64,000 bases of DNA from Pacificimonas flava (GCF_000342165.1 NZ_AMRV01000003.1:372001-436000), one strand, 5' to 3'; numbered from the stretch's first letter, positions 8,065 through 18,067 are shown. The notes: generated from the letters alone by a model not told the origin. Numbers and translations are program-made.

Positions 8065-10755
8065 ATGACACAGATCGGCCGCGACAGCCTGAACACCCGC
8101 CGCACGCTTGACGTGAACGGCACCGAATTCGCCTATTATTCCATTCCCGCCGCCGCCGAACGCTTCGGCGATTTCTCCAAGCTGCCCTTCTCCATGAAGG
8201 TCCTCCTGGAGAACATGCTGCGTTTCGAGGACGGCGAGACCGTCGGCGAGGAGGACGTGAAGGCTTTCGCGACTTTCCTGGCGCAGGGAAGCGTCAACCG
8301 CGAGATCGCCTATCGCCCCGCGCGCGTCTTGATGCAGGATTTCACCGGCGTGCCGGCGGTCGTCGACCTTGCCGCCATGCGCTCCGCCATCGACGCGCTG
8401 GGCGGCGAGGCGGAAGCGATTAACCCGCTGGTGCCCGTCGACCTCGTCATCGACCACTCCGTCATGGTGGATGCGTTCGGCAATCCGCAGGCGTTCGAGA
8501 AGAACGTCGAGCTGGAATATGAGCGCAACCGCGAACGCTATGAGTTCCTGAAATGGGGAGCCAGCGCGTTCCGTAATTTCCGCGTCGTGCCGCCGGGCAC
8601 GGGTATCTGCCACCAGGTAAACCTGGAATATCTGGGTCAGGCCGTCTGGTCGTCGGAAGATGCGGACGGCGAGATGGTCGCCTATCCCGACACGCTGGTC
8701 GGAACCGACAGCCACACGACGATGATCAACGGCCTCGGCGTCCTTGGCTGGGGCGTCGGCGGTATCGAGGCGGAAGCGGCCATGCTGGGCCAGCCCGTGT
8801 CCATGCTGATCCCGGAAGTCGTCGGCTTCAAGCTGTCGGGCAAGATGTCGGAGGGCATTACCGCCACCGACCTCGTCCTCACCGTCGTCGAAATGCTGCG
8901 CAAGAAGGGCGTCGTCGGCAAGTTCGTCGAATTCTACGGCCCCGGCCTCTCCTCCATGACACTGGCCGACCGCGCGACCATCGCCAATATGGCGCCGGAA
9001 TATGGCGCCACCTGCGGCTTCTTCCCCATCGATGCTGAAACGATCCGTTACATGCGCTTTACGGGCCGTGAGGACTGGCGCTGCGATCTGGTAGAGGCTT
9101 ACGCGAAGGAGCAGGGTCTGTGGCGAGAGGACGGCACACCCGATCCCGTCTTCACCGACACGCTGGAACTCGACCTTGGTGCCGTGGTGCCCTCGCTGGC
9201 GGGTCCGAAGCGGCCGCAGGACCGCGTCGCGCTGCCGGATCTGGGCGCATCCTTTGCCAAGGACATGGCAGCCGGGACCTTCGCGCGCGAGCGTGAGAAC
9301 GCCGAGACGCGCTATGCGGTGGAGGGCGAGGATTACGAGATCGGTGACGGCGACGTCGCCATCGCCGCGATCACCAGCTGCACCAACACGTCGAACCCCG
9401 ATGTGCTGATCGCCGCCGGTCTGGTCGCGCAGAAAGCGCGGGAAAAGGGCCTCAATAGCCAGCCTTGGGTGAAGACCTCGCTGGCGCCGGGTTCGCAGGT
9501 CGTGACCGACTATCTGGAGAAGACCGGCCTGCAGGACGAACTCGACGCGCTGGGCTTCGACCTTGTCGGCTATGGCTGCACCACCTGCATCGGCAATTCC
9601 GGCCCGCTGCCGGCGCCGATCTCGAAGGCTATTGCCGACAATGATCTGGTCGCCACCAGCGTCCTTTCGGGGAACCGCAATTTTGAGGGGCGCGTGTCGC
9701 CGGACGTTCGTGCCAATTACCTCGCCTCGCCGCCGCTGGTCGTGGCCTATGCGCTGGCCGGCACGGTAAAGAAGGACCTGACCAAGGATCCCATCGGCAA
9801 GGGCAAGGATGGCGAGGATGTCTATCTGAAGGACATCTGGCCCACCAATCAGGAGGTGAAGTCCGTCGTCGAGGGCGCGCTGTCGCCGGCCATGTTCAAG
9901 GAGCGTTACGGTCAGGTCTTCGACGGCGACGAGCGCTGGCAGGGCATCGATGTGACGGGCGGCCGGGTCTACAAGTTCAACCCATCCTCCACCTATGTGC
10001 AGAACCCGCCCTATTTCGAGGGCATGTCGATGCAGGTCACCGATCCGCAGGACGTCGTGGGCGCCCGCGCCTTGGCCGTGTTCGGCGATTCGATCACCAC
10101 CGACCACATCTCCCCCGCAGGCAGCATCAAGGCGGACAGCCCGGCCGGCGAATATCTGCAGGAGCATCAGGTCGCGAAGGCGGATTTCAACTCCTACGGC
10201 TCCCGCCGCGGCAATCACGAGGTGATGATGCGCGGCACCTTTGCCAATATCCGCATCCGCAACCAGATGGTTCCGGGCGTCGAGGGCGGCTTCACCAAGT
10301 ATATCCCGTCCGGCGAAACCATGCCGATCTATGACGCGGCCATGAAGTACAAAGAGGACGGCACGCCGCTCGTCGTGCTCGGCGGCAAGGAATATGGCAC
10401 CGGCTCCAGCCGCGATTGGGCGGCGAAGGGCACCATTCTCCTCGGCGTGCAGGCTGTCATCGTCGAGAGCTACGAGCGTATCCACCGCTCCAACCTCGTC
10501 GGAATGGGCGTGCTTCCGCTGCAGTTCAAGGAGGGCGAAAGCGCCGAAACTCACGGCCTGACGGGCGACGAGACGTTCACGATTCGCGGCCTCGCAAGCC
10601 TGGAGCCGCGTCAGGACGTGACCGTCGATTTCGAGCGGGCGGACGGATCGACCGGCTCCTTTGCCGCGCTCTGCCGCATCGATACGATGAACGAGATGCA
10701 CTATTACCGGAACGGCGGCATCCTGCATTACGTGCTGCGTAACCTCGCCGCCTGA
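8065..10755 (+). CDS. acnA: Aconitate hydratase A
   Basis: Cytosolic [4Fe-4S] enzyme of the citric acid cycle that interconverts citrate and isocitrate through cis-aconitate. The 896-residue length matches AcnA/IRP-type aconitases. The cluster cysteines are in [11 protein letters not shown] and [13 protein letters not shown]. The N-terminal domains contain DLVIDHSV and [21 protein letters not shown], and the swivelling C-terminal domain carries [27 protein letters not shown] and [23 protein letters not shown] precedes the ATG. A strong intrinsic terminator follows the gene, so it is a single-gene unit or is led by tRNA-Gly. The call is secure. Confidence 0.98.
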   Translation: MTQIGRDSLNTRRTLDVNGTEFAYYSIPAAAERFGDFSKLPFSMKVLLENMLRFEDGETVGEEDVKAFATFLAQGSVNREIAYRPARVLMQDFTGVPAVVDLAAMRSAIDALGGEAEAINPLVPVDLVIDHSVMVDAFGNPQAFEKNVELEYERNRERYEFLKWGASAFRNFRVVPPGTGICHQVNLEYLGQAVWSSEDADGEMVAYPDTLVGTDSHTTMINGLGVLGWGVGGIEAEAAMLGQPVSMLIPEVVGFKLSGKMSEGITATDLVLTVVEMLRKKGVVGKFVEFYGPGLSSMTLADRATIANMAPEYGATCGFFPIDAETIRYMRFTGREDWRCDLVEAYAKEQGLWREDGTPDPVFTDTLELDLGAVVPSLAGPKRPQDRVALPDLGASFAKDMAAGTFARERENAETRYAVEGEDYEIGDGDVAIAAITSCTNTSNPDVLIAAGLVAQKAREKGLNSQPWVKTSLAPGSQVVTDYLEKTGLQDELDALGFDLVGYGCTTCIGNSGPLPAPISKAIADNDLVATSVLSGNRNFEGRVSPDVRANYLASPPLVVAYALAGTVKKDLTKDPIGKGKDGEDVYLKDIWPTNQEVKSVVEGALSPAMFKERYGQVFDGDERWQGIDVTGGRVYKFNPSSTYVQNPPYFEGMSMQVTDPQDVVGARALAVFGDSITTDHISPAGSIKADSPAGEYLQEHQVAKADFNSYGSRRGNHEVMMRGTFANIRIRNQMVPGVEGGFTKYIPSGETMPIYDAAMKYKEDGTPLVVLGGKEYGTGSSRDWAAKGTILLGVQAVIVESYERIHRSNLVGMGVLPLQFKEGESAETHGLTGDETFTIRGLASLEPRQDVTVDFERADGSTGSFAALCRIDTMNEMHYYRNGGILHYVLRNLAA

Positions 10756-10783
10756 CGCCGCGGGCGCCGTCATGGCATAGAAG

Positions 10784-10825
10784 AAGGGGCACCGCTTCGC
10801 ATGTGCAAGCGGCGCCCCTTTTTTT
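10784..10825 (+). terminator. Intrinsic terminator of acnA
   Basis: The stem AAGGGGC-A-CCGCTT pairs with AAGCGG-C-GCCCCTT, with one mismatch, and is followed by a run of seven T. It lies directly downstream of acnA. The minus-strand reading also has an A-start to the stem, so it may act on the convergent acyl-CoA dehydrogenase transcript too. Confidence 0.88.
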
Positions 10826-10868
10826 GCCCGGCGTCGGCGCGCGAACCGCTGGCCGCCTGCCGCGCTCG

Positions 10869-12011
10869 TCACAGCGACCGGCTGATCACTTCCTTCATGA
10901 TTTCGGAGGTGCCGCCGAAGATGCGGGTCACGCGGGCATCGCGCCACAGGCGGGCAATGGGATATTCGTTCATATAGCCCGCGCCGCCGTGCAGTTGCAG
11001 CGCCGCATCGCAGACGTCGTTCTGCATTTCCGTGTGCCACAGCTTGGCGGCCGAGGCCTCCGCCGTGTTGAGTTCACCTGCCATGTGCCGTTTCAATGCC
11101 CAATCGAGATGGGCCCAGCCGACCTGCAGCCGCGCAGCGAGCTCCGCCAGCGTGAATTTCGTATTCTGCATCTGGAACACGGTGGTCCCGAACGCCTTGC
11201 GCTCCTTCGTGAAGGACACCGCCTAGTCGAAGGCACGCTGCGCGCCGGCCTGGGCGGAAATGGCGATGGACAGGCGCTCCTGCGGCAGCTCGCCCATCAG
11301 ATAGGCGAAGCCGCGCCCCTCCTCGCCCAGCAGGTTTGTCATGGGCACGCGCACATCATTGAAGAACAGTTCCGACGTGTCGGCCGAATGCTGGCCGATC
11401 TTGTCGAGATTGCGGCCGCGCTCGAACCCTGCCGCGCCGGCTTCCACCAACACGAGAGAGGTGCCCTTGGCACCCAGCTCCGGATCGGTTTTTGCGACGA
11501 CGATGACGATGTCCGCATTCTGGCCGTTCGTGAGGTACGTCTTCGAACCGTTCACCACCAGTTCGTTGCCGTCCCGCCTGGCGGTCGTTCGAATGCCCTG
11601 AAGGTCGGAGCCCGTGCCCGGCTCCGTCATGGCGATGGCGCTGATGATCTCGCCCGAAACCATGCCGGGCAGATATTTCCGCTTCTGCTCCTCCGAGCCG
11701 TAGCGTTCGATATAGTTCGCGGTGATGTCGCTTTGCAGCGTGAACCCGGCCGAGGACCCGATATAGGCCAGTTCCTCCGCCACGACGGCGTTATAGCCGA
11801 AATCGAGACCGAGGCCGCCATAGGCCTCCGAGACTGTCGGACACAGCAGGCCGGCCTCTCCAACCGCGCGCCATTCCGCGCGGCCGACGATGCCCTCCGC
11901 TTCGTGTCGGTCCAGATTGGGCGCCATGACCTTTGCGAACACCTTGCGGACGGTGTCGCGGAACAGCTCATGGTCCTGATCATAGGCCGTACGGCCGGCG
12001 GTGTTCAGCAT
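10869..12011 (-). pseudogene. Acyl-CoA dehydrogenase interrupted by an in-frame amber codon
   Basis: A flavin enzyme of the long-chain/isovaleryl-type acyl-CoA dehydrogenase family, 381 codons from an ATG that follows the pccA stop by 7 bases (GGAACGGG before it). The N-terminal helical domain, the middle beta domain (AIAMTEPGTGSDLQGI) and the C-terminal domain (KERKAFG, QLHGGAGYMNEYP, IFGGTSEIM) are all present in one frame. Codon 263 is TAG at 11225-11223. Related enzymes read FDEAV where this one reads FD-stop-AV, so one base change from GAG explains it. By analogy with long-chain acyl-CoA dehydrogenase, the catalytic base should be Glu245 in PQERL, before the stop, while flavin and tetramer contacts are lost after it. 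Point mutation, sequencing error and readthrough are all possible. It is the last gene of the leftward pccA unit. Confidence 0.85.
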
Positions 12012-12018
12012 CCCGTTC

Positions 12019-14004
12019 CTATTCGAATTCCATGATGACATCGTCGACGGCCAGGCTGTCGCCCGCTTCGGCCTTGATGGACGCCACCGTACCGGCCTTC
12101 TCCGCGCGCAGGATATTCTCCATTTTCATGGCTTCCACGACGGCGAGCGGCTGGCCCGCCTCGACCGGGTCGCCCTCCTTCACATGCACCGTCACGACGA
12201 GGCCCGGCATGGGGCAGAGCAGCAGCTTCGACAGGTCGGGCGGGACCTTCTCGATCATGTGCTCCGACAGTTCGTAGGTCCGCGGACTCAGCGTGCGCAC
12301 ATGGTGACGGCTGCCGGCGATGCCGAGCCGATATCCCACCTCCTGCCGCTCCACCTCGACGGCAAATTCCTGACCGCCGAGCTTGCCGAGGAACAGCGGG
12401 TCGCCTGGCAGATAGCCGGATTCCAGCTCGTGGTCCTCTCCCCCATAATGAAGGTCGAAGTCGGGCGCGTCCCCGTCGATGGCGACGAAGTGGGGGTCGC
12501 CGTCCAGTGTGATGACCCATTCGCGGCCATAGGCGGGGCTGCCGTTCAGCTGTCCGGTGATATTCGCCGTGCGCGCCGTGTCCGTCGCCTGTATGGCGGC
12601 CGCCGCCGCGACGAGTTGAACGGTCTGCATATCCGTCAGCGGCGCGCCGGCGAACCCCTCCGGATATTCCTCTGCGATGAAGCCCGTCGTAATGTTCCCC
12701 TCGCGAAAGCGCGGGTGCTGCATGACGGCTGACAGGAAATCGATATTGTTGCCGATGCCGCGAACGACGTACTGGCCGAGCGCCTCCAGATTTCGGTCGA
12801 TCGCCTCCTCACGCGTTTCGCCATAGGTGATCAGCTTGGCGATCATCGGGTCGTAGAACATGGAAATTTCGCTGCCCGGCACGACGCCCGTATCGACGCG
12901 CACGGCCCCCTCCACCTCCACCGGCGGTTCATAGGCGGTCAGCCGCCCGATGGACGGCAGGAAAGAGCGATAGGGATCCTCCGCATAGACGCGCGATTCG
13001 ATGGCCCAGCCGGTCAGCGTGACATCGTCCTGCGTGAAATCGAGTTTCTCGCCCGCCGCCACGCGGATCATCTGTTCGACAAGGTCGAGGCCGGTGATCA
13101 TTTCCGTCACCGGATGTTCGACCTGAAGCCGCGTGTTCATCTCCAGAAAGTAGAAGCTGCGGTCCGCGCCGGCGATGAACTCGACCGTCCCGGCGCTGGT
13201 ATAGCCGACGGCCTTTGCCAGCTCGACGGCCTGCTCGCCCATCTTCTGCCGCATCTCCGGCGTCACGAAAGGGGAGGGCGCTTCCTCGATCACCTTCTGG
13301 TGGCGGCGCTGGATCGAACATTCGCGCTCGCCCAGATAAACGCAATTGCCGTGGCTGTCGGCCAGCACCTGAATTTCGATGTGGCGCGGGCTTTCGACGA
13401 ACTTCTCGATGAAGACGCGCTCATCGCCGAAGGAATTCAGCCCCTCCGACCGCACGGAGGGAAAGCCCTCGCGCACGTCCTTTTCGGAATAGGCGAGGCG
13501 CATGCCCTTGCCGCCGCCGCCCGCGGAGGCCTTCATCATGACGGGATAACCGATGTCGCCCGCGATGGAGACGGCGTGGTCCACATCCTCGATCTCGCCG
13601 ACGAAACCGGGCACCACATTGACCCCAGCCTCGCGCGCCAGCTTCTTCGATTCGATCTTGTCGCCCATCGCCGCGATGGCGCCGGCCGGCGGGCCGATGA
13701 AGGTGATACCGGCCTTGTCGAGCGCCTCCCGAAAGGACGCGCGCTCCGACAGGAAGCCATAGCCCGGATGCACGGCGTCGGCGCCGACATGCTTGCAGGT
13801 CTCGATGATCTTGTCCGCGAGGAGATAGCTTTCCCCGGCCGGCGGCGGACCGATCCGGACCGCCTCGTCCGCCATGCGCACATGCAGCGCGGCCTCATCG
13901 GCGTCGGAATAGATGGCGACGGTGGCAATGCCCATCCGGCGCGCGGTCTTGATGACGCGGCAGGCGATCTCGCCGCGATTGGCAATGAGGATTTTCTTGA
14001 TCAA
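12019..14004 (-). CDS. pccA: Propionyl-CoA carboxylase-type alpha subunit (biotin carboxylase + biotin carrier)
   Basis: This subunit carboxylates its own biotin with ATP and bicarbonate for transfer to an acyl-CoA by a beta subunit; propionyl-CoA is the likely substrate. The 661 residues comprise a biotin carboxylase domain (about 1-445: ILIANRGEIACRV, KASAGGGGKGMR, EMNTRLQVEHPVTE), a linker/BT domain, and a C-terminal biotinyl domain with VVEAMKMEN, the biotin lysine being about residue 627. The start is placed at TTG with GGGAG 8 bases upstream, so the protein begins at the conserved KKILIANRGE; in-frame sequence further up is not family-like. Methylcrotonyl-CoA carboxylase alpha is the alternative. 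The beta subunit gene is not in the window. The acyl-CoA dehydrogenase follows 7 bases later. Confidence 0.9.
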   Translation of the reverse strand: MIKKILIANRGEIACRVIKTARRMGIATVAIYSDADEAALHVRMADEAVRIGPPPAGESYLLADKIIETCKHVGADAVHPGYGFLSERASFREALDKAGITFIGPPAGAIAAMGDKIESKKLAREAGVNVVPGFVGEIEDVDHAVSIAGDIGYPVMMKASAGGGGKGMRLAYSEKDVREGFPSVRSEGLNSFGDERVFIEKFVESPRHIEIQVLADSHGNCVYLGERECSIQRRHQKVIEEAPSPFVTPEMRQKMGEQAVELAKAVGYTSAGTVEFIAGADRSFYFLEMNTRLQVEHPVTEMITGLDLVEQMIRVAAGEKLDFTQDDVTLTGWAIESRVYAEDPYRSFLPSIGRLTAYEPPVEVEGAVRVDTGVVPGSEISMFYDPMIAKLITYGETREEAIDRNLEALGQYVVRGIGNNIDFLSAVMQHPRFREGNITTGFIAEEYPEGFAGAPLTDMQTVQLVAAAAAIQATDTARTANITGQLNGSPAYGREWVITLDGDPHFVAIDGDAPDFDLHYGGEDHELESGYLPGDPLFLGKLGGQEFAVEVERQEVGYRLGIAGSRHHVRTLSPRTYELSEHMIEKVPPDLSKLLLCPMPGLVVTVHVKEGDPVEAGQPLAVVEAMKMENILRAEKAGTVASIKAEAGDSLAVDDVIMEFE

Positions 14005-14307
14005 TTCAGTCGCTCCCGGATTTCCCCAGCGTCTTTGGCGGGCGTCGCCCCTGCGGGTCAAGGCGAGCGAGCCTGCATATTTCACTGGGCAGACGGCCGG
14101 GTCGCTGCAAAAGCGCCAGGTTGCCGCGCTGGACGCGCGCCTGAGTTCATCAGCCTCTTCGTTCGTCGCGCCTGCATGGAGCGGGGCGGGCTGTCCGCGA
14201 CTCGATTTTGCTGGCGAACCGATCCTTCTCGCCGGCCGCCACTTTAGAGCGGACCGGGAGAAGATGATCACGGCAGCAGCGGCCGGCGTTTGGACCGGCG
14301 CCGCCGC
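14005..14307 (-). other. Non-coding gap between accC and pccA
   Basis: I find no convincing gene in these 303 bases. At the accC end a GC-rich hairpin (GCGGC GGCG pairing with CGCC and GCCGC, one bulged G) could terminate or pause the accBC transcript, but it lacks a T run. The rest presumably holds the pccA promoter and leader; I cannot assign boxes with confidence. Confidence 0.5.
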
Positions 14308-15651
14308 TCAGTCCTGCGCGGCCAGCCACGCCTCCAGCCACTTGATCGAGTAATCGCCGTTCTGAATATCGGGTTCCTCGATCAGCGCCTGATGCAGCGG
14401 AATGGTCGTCTTCGGCCCCTCGATCACATATTCGCGAAGGGATCGGCGCAGGCGCATGATGCACTCTTCGCGCGTCGCGCCGTAGACGATCAGCTTCGAA
14501 ATCAGCGAATCATAATAGGGCGGAATGCGGTAACCGTCATAGAGCGCACTGTCGACGCGCACGCCCAGGCCGCCGGGCACATGATATTGCTCCACCAAAC
14601 CCGGCGAGGGCGCGAAGGTCCGCGGATCCTCCGCATTGATGCGGCACTCGATGGCATGACCCGACAGGCGCACATCGGCCTGCGTAACCGACATGGGCAG
14701 GCCTGCGGCGACGCGGATCTGCTCGCGGACCAGGTCGAGGCCGGTGATCATCTCCGTCACGGGATGCTCCACCTGCAGTCGGGTGTTCATCTCGATGAAG
14801 TAGAAATTGCCGTCCTCGTACAGGAACTCGATAGTGCCGGCGCCGCGATATTTCAGGTCGGCGATCGCCTGGCGGCACACCTCCCCCATACGGTCGCGCT
14901 CGTCGGCGCTAAGCGCCGGCGACGGCGCCTCCTCCAGCACCTTCTGATGGCGGCGCTGCAACGAACAGTCGCGTTCGCCCAGATGCACCGCGCCGCCCTG
15001 CCCGTCGCCAAAGATCTGGAACTCGATATGGCGCGGATTGCCGAGGTACTTCTCGATATAGACCGTGTCGTCGCCGAACGCGGCCTTCGCCTCCGACTTC
15101 GCCTGGGACAGGGAGCGCGACAGGTCCTCCGGACGCTCAACCACCTTCATGCCGCGTCCGCCGCCGCCGGATGCGGCCTTCACCAGCACGGGATAGCCAA
15201 TCTCGAAGGCGATGGTCTCCGCCTCCTCCAGGTCGGATACCGCCCCTTCCGAACCCGGAACCAGCGGCAGGCCGACCGCACCGGCGGTCTTCTTCGCCTG
15301 CACCTTGTCGCCCATAACGCGGATATGTTCCGGGCTGGGGCCGATAAAGGCGATGTTGTGCGCCTCGACAATGTCGGCGAACTTCGCGTTTTCCGACAGG
15401 AAGCCATAGCCGGGATGGATGGCATCGGCGCCCGACACCTCTGCCGCGGCGATGATGTTGGCGATGTTCAGATAGCTGTCTGCGGCGGACGGCGGGCCGA
15501 TGCAGACCGCCTCGTCGGCCAGCCGGACATGCTTCGCCTCTGCATCGGCCGTCGAATGCACGGCGACCGTTTGTATGCCCATTTCATGACAGGCGCGAAG
15601 GATACGAAGCGCGATTTCGCCGCGATTGGCGATCAGGACCTTTTCGAACAT
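14308..15651 (-). CDS. accC: Acetyl-CoA carboxylase, biotin carboxylase subunit
   Basis: AccC carboxylates the biotin on AccB using ATP and bicarbonate, the first half-reaction of malonyl-CoA formation for fatty-acid synthesis. At 447 residues it has the standard single-domain length. It shows the N-terminal MFEKVLIANRGEIALRI, the ATP-grasp glycine loop KAASGGGGRGMK, the RRHQKVLEEAP segment and EMNTRLQVEHPVTEMITG with the catalytic Glu and Arg. It follows accB by 6 bases in the classic aroQ-accB-accC order. pccA downstream is a paralogue of this protein fused to its own biotinyl domain. Confidence 0.97.
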   Translation of the reverse strand: MFEKVLIANRGEIALRILRACHEMGIQTVAVHSTADAEAKHVRLADEAVCIGPPSAADSYLNIANIIAAAEVSGADAIHPGYGFLSENAKFADIVEAHNIAFIGPSPEHIRVMGDKVQAKKTAGAVGLPLVPGSEGAVSDLEEAETIAFEIGYPVLVKAASGGGGRGMKVVERPEDLSRSLSQAKSEAKAAFGDDTVYIEKYLGNPRHIEFQIFGDGQGGAVHLGERDCSLQRRHQKVLEEAPSPALSADERDRMGEVCRQAIADLKYRGAGTIEFLYEDGNFYFIEMNTRLQVEHPVTEMITGLDLVREQIRVAAGLPMSVTQADVRLSGHAIECRINAEDPRTFAPSPGLVEQYHVPGGLGVRVDSALYDGYRIPPYYDSLISKLIVYGATREECIMRLRRSLREYVIEGPKTTIPLHQALIEEPDIQNGDYSIKWLEAWLAAQD

Positions 15652-15657
15652 GGCGGG

Positions 15658-16137
15658 TTACTCGACGATCGCCAGCACCTGATCGAACTCGACGGGCTCC
15701 TGATTTTCGACGCAGAGCCTCTTCACTGTTCCGGCCTTCGTCGCGGTGATCGGGTTCATGACCTTCATCGCCTCCACGATCAGCAGCGTGTCGCCGGCCT
15801 CGACACGGTCCCCCTCCGACACGAAGTTCGGCTTGCCGGGCTCCGGCGCCAGATAGACGGTGCCGACCATCGGCGATTTCACGGCGCCGGGATGCGCCTT
15901 CATGTCGGGTGCCGCGGGCGCGTCCGCAGGCGCTGGTGCCGCCGGCGCGGCCGCGGCCTGTGCGGGCGCCGCCGCGTAGCTGACGGGCGCCGCCGTCATC
16001 TGGCGCGCGACGCGTATCTTGCGCTCGCCGTCCTCAACCTCGATCTCGCTGAGGCCCGTGTCGCCGAGCAGTTCGGCAAGCTGACGCACCAATTCGGTAT
16101 CGACGGTCATAGCGCCGCTCTTGGGTGCCTGTGCCAT
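15658..16137 (-). CDS. accB: Acetyl-CoA carboxylase biotin carboxyl carrier protein
   Basis: A 159-residue carrier that shuttles carboxybiotin between AccC and the carboxyltransferase. The N-terminal helical region (about 1-50) leads through a long Ala/Pro linker (about 48-80) to the biotinyl domain, which contains VKSPMVGTVY and VEAMKVMN; Lys125 is the predicted biotinylation site. AAGGGGAC precedes the ATG. It is followed by accC and preceded by aroQ 45 bases away on the same strand. BioY further along the window could supply the biotin. Confidence 0.96.
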   Translation of the reverse strand: MAQAPKSGAMTVDTELVRQLAELLGDTGLSEIEVEDGERKIRVARQMTAAPVSYAAAPAQAAAAPAAPAPADAPAAPDMKAHPGAVKSPMVGTVYLAPEPGKPNFVSEGDRVEAGDTLLIVEAMKVMNPITATKAGTVKRLCVENQEPVEFDQVLAIVE

Positions 16138-16182
16138 TCAATGTCCCCTTAAAGTCTCAAACGCGGCCTGCTGCCCGCCCGT

Positions 16183-16632
16183 TCAGAGCGTCGCGGCCGC
16201 ACGCAAGGCCAAGCTGTAGCCTTCCACGCCGAGCCCCGCAATCACGCCCTTGGCCACCGGCGCGATATAGCTGCGCCGGCGAAACGGCTCTCGCGCATGC
16301 GGATTCGACAGATGAACCTCGATAACCGGCAGTTCCACCGCCTTGATCGCATCGTAAAGCGCGATCGAGGTGTGCGTGAACGCGCCGGCATTCAGGATGA
16401 CCGCCCTGGCGGCGTCGGCCCGCGCCTCGTGCAGCCAATCGATCAGGTGCCCCTCATGGTTCGACTGGCGCATGTCGACGGCGACCCCCAGGGCCAGCGC
16501 CTCATCCTCCAGACGGCCGGCAATGTCGTCGAGCGTGTCCGATCCGTAGATCGCCGGCTCACGCGTGCCGAGCAGGTTCAGGTTCGGGCCGTTCAGGACC
16601 ATGATCAGCGGCTTGTCGGCGGTTTCGGCCAC
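16183..16632 (-). CDS. aroQ: 3-dehydroquinate dehydratase, type II
   Basis: Third step of the shikimate pathway: dehydration of 3-dehydroquinate to 3-dehydroshikimate by the dodecameric type II enzyme. The 149-residue protein has the diagnostic [19 protein letters not shown] with catalytic Tyr29, the [14 protein letters not shown] segment, [15 protein letters not shown], and [15 protein letters not shown] with the catalytic His. The start codon is GTG. The gene leads the aroQ-accB-accC arrangement common in Proteobacteria and diverges from thiSG across 73 bases. Confidence 0.96.
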   Translation of the reverse strand: MAETADKPLIMVLNGPNLNLLGTREPAIYGSDTLDDIAGRLEDEALALGVAVDMRQSNHEGHLIDWLHEARADAARAVILNAGAFTHTSIALYDAIKAVELPVIEVHLSNPHAREPFRRRSYIAPVAKGVIAGLGVEGYSLALRAAATL

Positions 16633-16705
16633 GTATGCCTCGGGCTTCCGGTTGGTTCATCGGGAAGGCATGCCTATATCCGTCCGGACTTCAGTTTGGA
16701 AACCC

Positions 16706-17707
16706 ATGGACACGACGCTACCCATAACCGTGAACGGCGAACATCGCCGGATCCACAAGCCCGCCACCGTGCGCGATCTTCTCAACGAACTCGGCCAGGA
16801 TCCCGAATCCGTCGCCGTCGAGCGCAATATGGAGATCGTCGCGAAATCGGCTTACGACTCCACGCAGCTCGCCTCGGGCGACGAGATCGAGGTCGTGCAC
16901 TTCGTCGGCGGCGGAGACGTGACGAACCGCGCCGCCGCAGACGATGGCTGGGACATTGCCGGCACGCGCTTTACCTCGCGCCTGATCGTCGGCACGGGCA
17001 AGTATAAGGATTTCGAAACGAACGCGCGCGCTGTCGAAGCGGCGGGGGCGGAAATCGTCACCGTCGCCGTGCGCCGCGTCAATGTCAGCGATCCGAGTGC
17101 GCCGCGTCTGACGGAATTCATCGATCCGAAGAAGGTCATGTACCTGCCGAACACCGCCGGCTGCTTCACGGCCAGCGACGCCGTGCGCACGCTGCGCCTG
17201 GCGCGCGAGGCGGGCGGCTGGAAACTGGTGAAGCTGGAGGTGCTGGGAGAGGCAAAGTCGCTCTATCCCGACATGGAGCAGACCCTGTCCGCCACGAAGG
17301 AACTGGTGAAGGACGGCTTCGACGTCATGGTCTACTGCGCCGACGATCCCATTGCCGCGAAGAAGCTGGAGGACGCCGGCGCGGCCGCGATCATGCCGCT
17401 GGGCGCGCCCATAGGGTCCGGCCTCGGCATTCAGAATCCCGTCACCATCCGCTTGATCATCGAGGGGGCATCCGTGCCGGTCATCGTCGATGCCGGCGTC
17501 GGCTGCGCGTCCGACGCGGCGACGGCGATGGAACTTGGCTGCGACGGCGTTCTGATGAACACGGCCATCGCAGAGGCGAAGGACCCGGTCATGATGGCCC
17601 GGGCAATGAAGGCGGGCGTCGAGGCGGGCCGCTTGTCATACCTGGCAGGCCGCATGGGACGCCGCAGGTATGCCGATCCATCGAGCCCGCTGGCCGGTCT
17701 GATCTGA
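16706..17707 (+). CDS. thiG: Fused ThiS-ThiG: sulfur carrier protein and thiazole synthase
   Basis: Builds the thiazole ring of thiamine from deoxyxylulose 5-phosphate, dehydroglycine and sulfur carried on ThiS. Of 333 residues, the first 65 or so are ThiS ([22 protein letters not shown], then [13 protein letters not shown]). From about 75 on comes ThiG, a TIM barrel with [44 protein letters not shown] and [31 protein letters not shown]. The ThiS terminal Gly-Gly, which must be free to become a thiocarboxylate, lies at the domain junction. Such fusions occur in alphaproteobacteria. The start is the ATG that gives the usual ThiS length. I see no THI (TPP riboswitch) element in the short region before it. 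Confidence 0.92.
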   Translation: MDTTLPITVNGEHRRIHKPATVRDLLNELGQDPESVAVERNMEIVAKSAYDSTQLASGDEIEVVHFVGGGDVTNRAAADDGWDIAGTRFTSRLIVGTGKYKDFETNARAVEAAGAEIVTVAVRRVNVSDPSAPRLTEFIDPKKVMYLPNTAGCFTASDAVRTLRLAREAGGWKLVKLEVLGEAKSLYPDMEQTLSATKELVKDGFDVMVYCADDPIAAKKLEDAGAAAIMPLGAPIGSGLGIQNPVTIRLIIEGASVPVIVDAGVGCASDAATAMELGCDGVLMNTAIAEAKDPVMMARAMKAGVEAGRLSYLAGRMGRRRYADPSSPLAGLI

Positions 17708-17826
17708 GACCAGTCGGGGAAATCAAGCGATATTCAGGGAACTCCAGACCGCCCCGCCCGTTCTAATCATGAGCGAGTAAGGCAGACGCGGCAAAGTACC
17801 GCCGCAGTAAAGATTGGAGTTTTACC

Positions 17827-18018
17827 ATGGGTGAATTCACTGACAAGGCCAAAGGTGCTTTGAACGAAGCCACTGGAAACGCGAAACAGGACATTGGCCG
17901 TGCCAAGGGCGATCCCGAGATGGAGCAGGAAGGCTATCAGCAGGAACGCAAGGGCGAATTCCAGCAGGCCAAGGGTGAGGTCAAGGACAACGTCAAGGAT
18001 CGCGTAGACCGGATGTAA
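17827..18018 (+). CDS. CsbD-family stress-response protein
   Basis: The 63-residue product is very hydrophilic, rich in Lys, Glu, Gln and Gly, with the family pattern KAKGALNEATGNAKQDIGRAKGD and a repeat of KGE/AKGE units. CsbD proteins are small, abundant, predicted disordered or helical proteins induced by general stress in many bacteria; their molecular role is not established. A GGAG ribosome binding site is 7 bases before the ATG and a strong terminator follows, so it is a single-gene unit, as expected for an independently induced stress gene. Confidence 0.92.
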   Translation: MGEFTDKAKGALNEATGNAKQDIGRAKGDPEMEQEGYQQERKGEFQQAKGEVKDNVKDRVDRM

Positions 18019-18067
18019 CATACCTGGCTACGCCATATCCGGAACCCTGAGTTCCGGTTCAAGCAAA

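Noticed and set aside
7990-11040. A 1016-codon open frame on the minus strand opposite acnA.
   Set aside because: It mirrors acnA, a certain gene, and its product is rich in His, Arg, Ala and Gly with no domain. Long antisense frames are expected in GC-rich genes.
11219-11222. Restart of translation at the GTG just after the amber codon as a designed two-part enzyme.
   Set aside because: There is no ribosome binding site before the GTG and the split falls inside a core helix of the C-terminal domain, so a designed split is unlikely.
14005-14271. An N-terminal extension of PccA.
   Set aside because: The biotin carboxylase family starts at KKILIANRGE; the added 89 residues do not look like protein of this family and a TTG with a good ribosome binding site fits.
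16633-16705. A TPP riboswitch before thiSG.
   Set aside because: The gap is only 73 bases and lacks the conserved THI-box segments.
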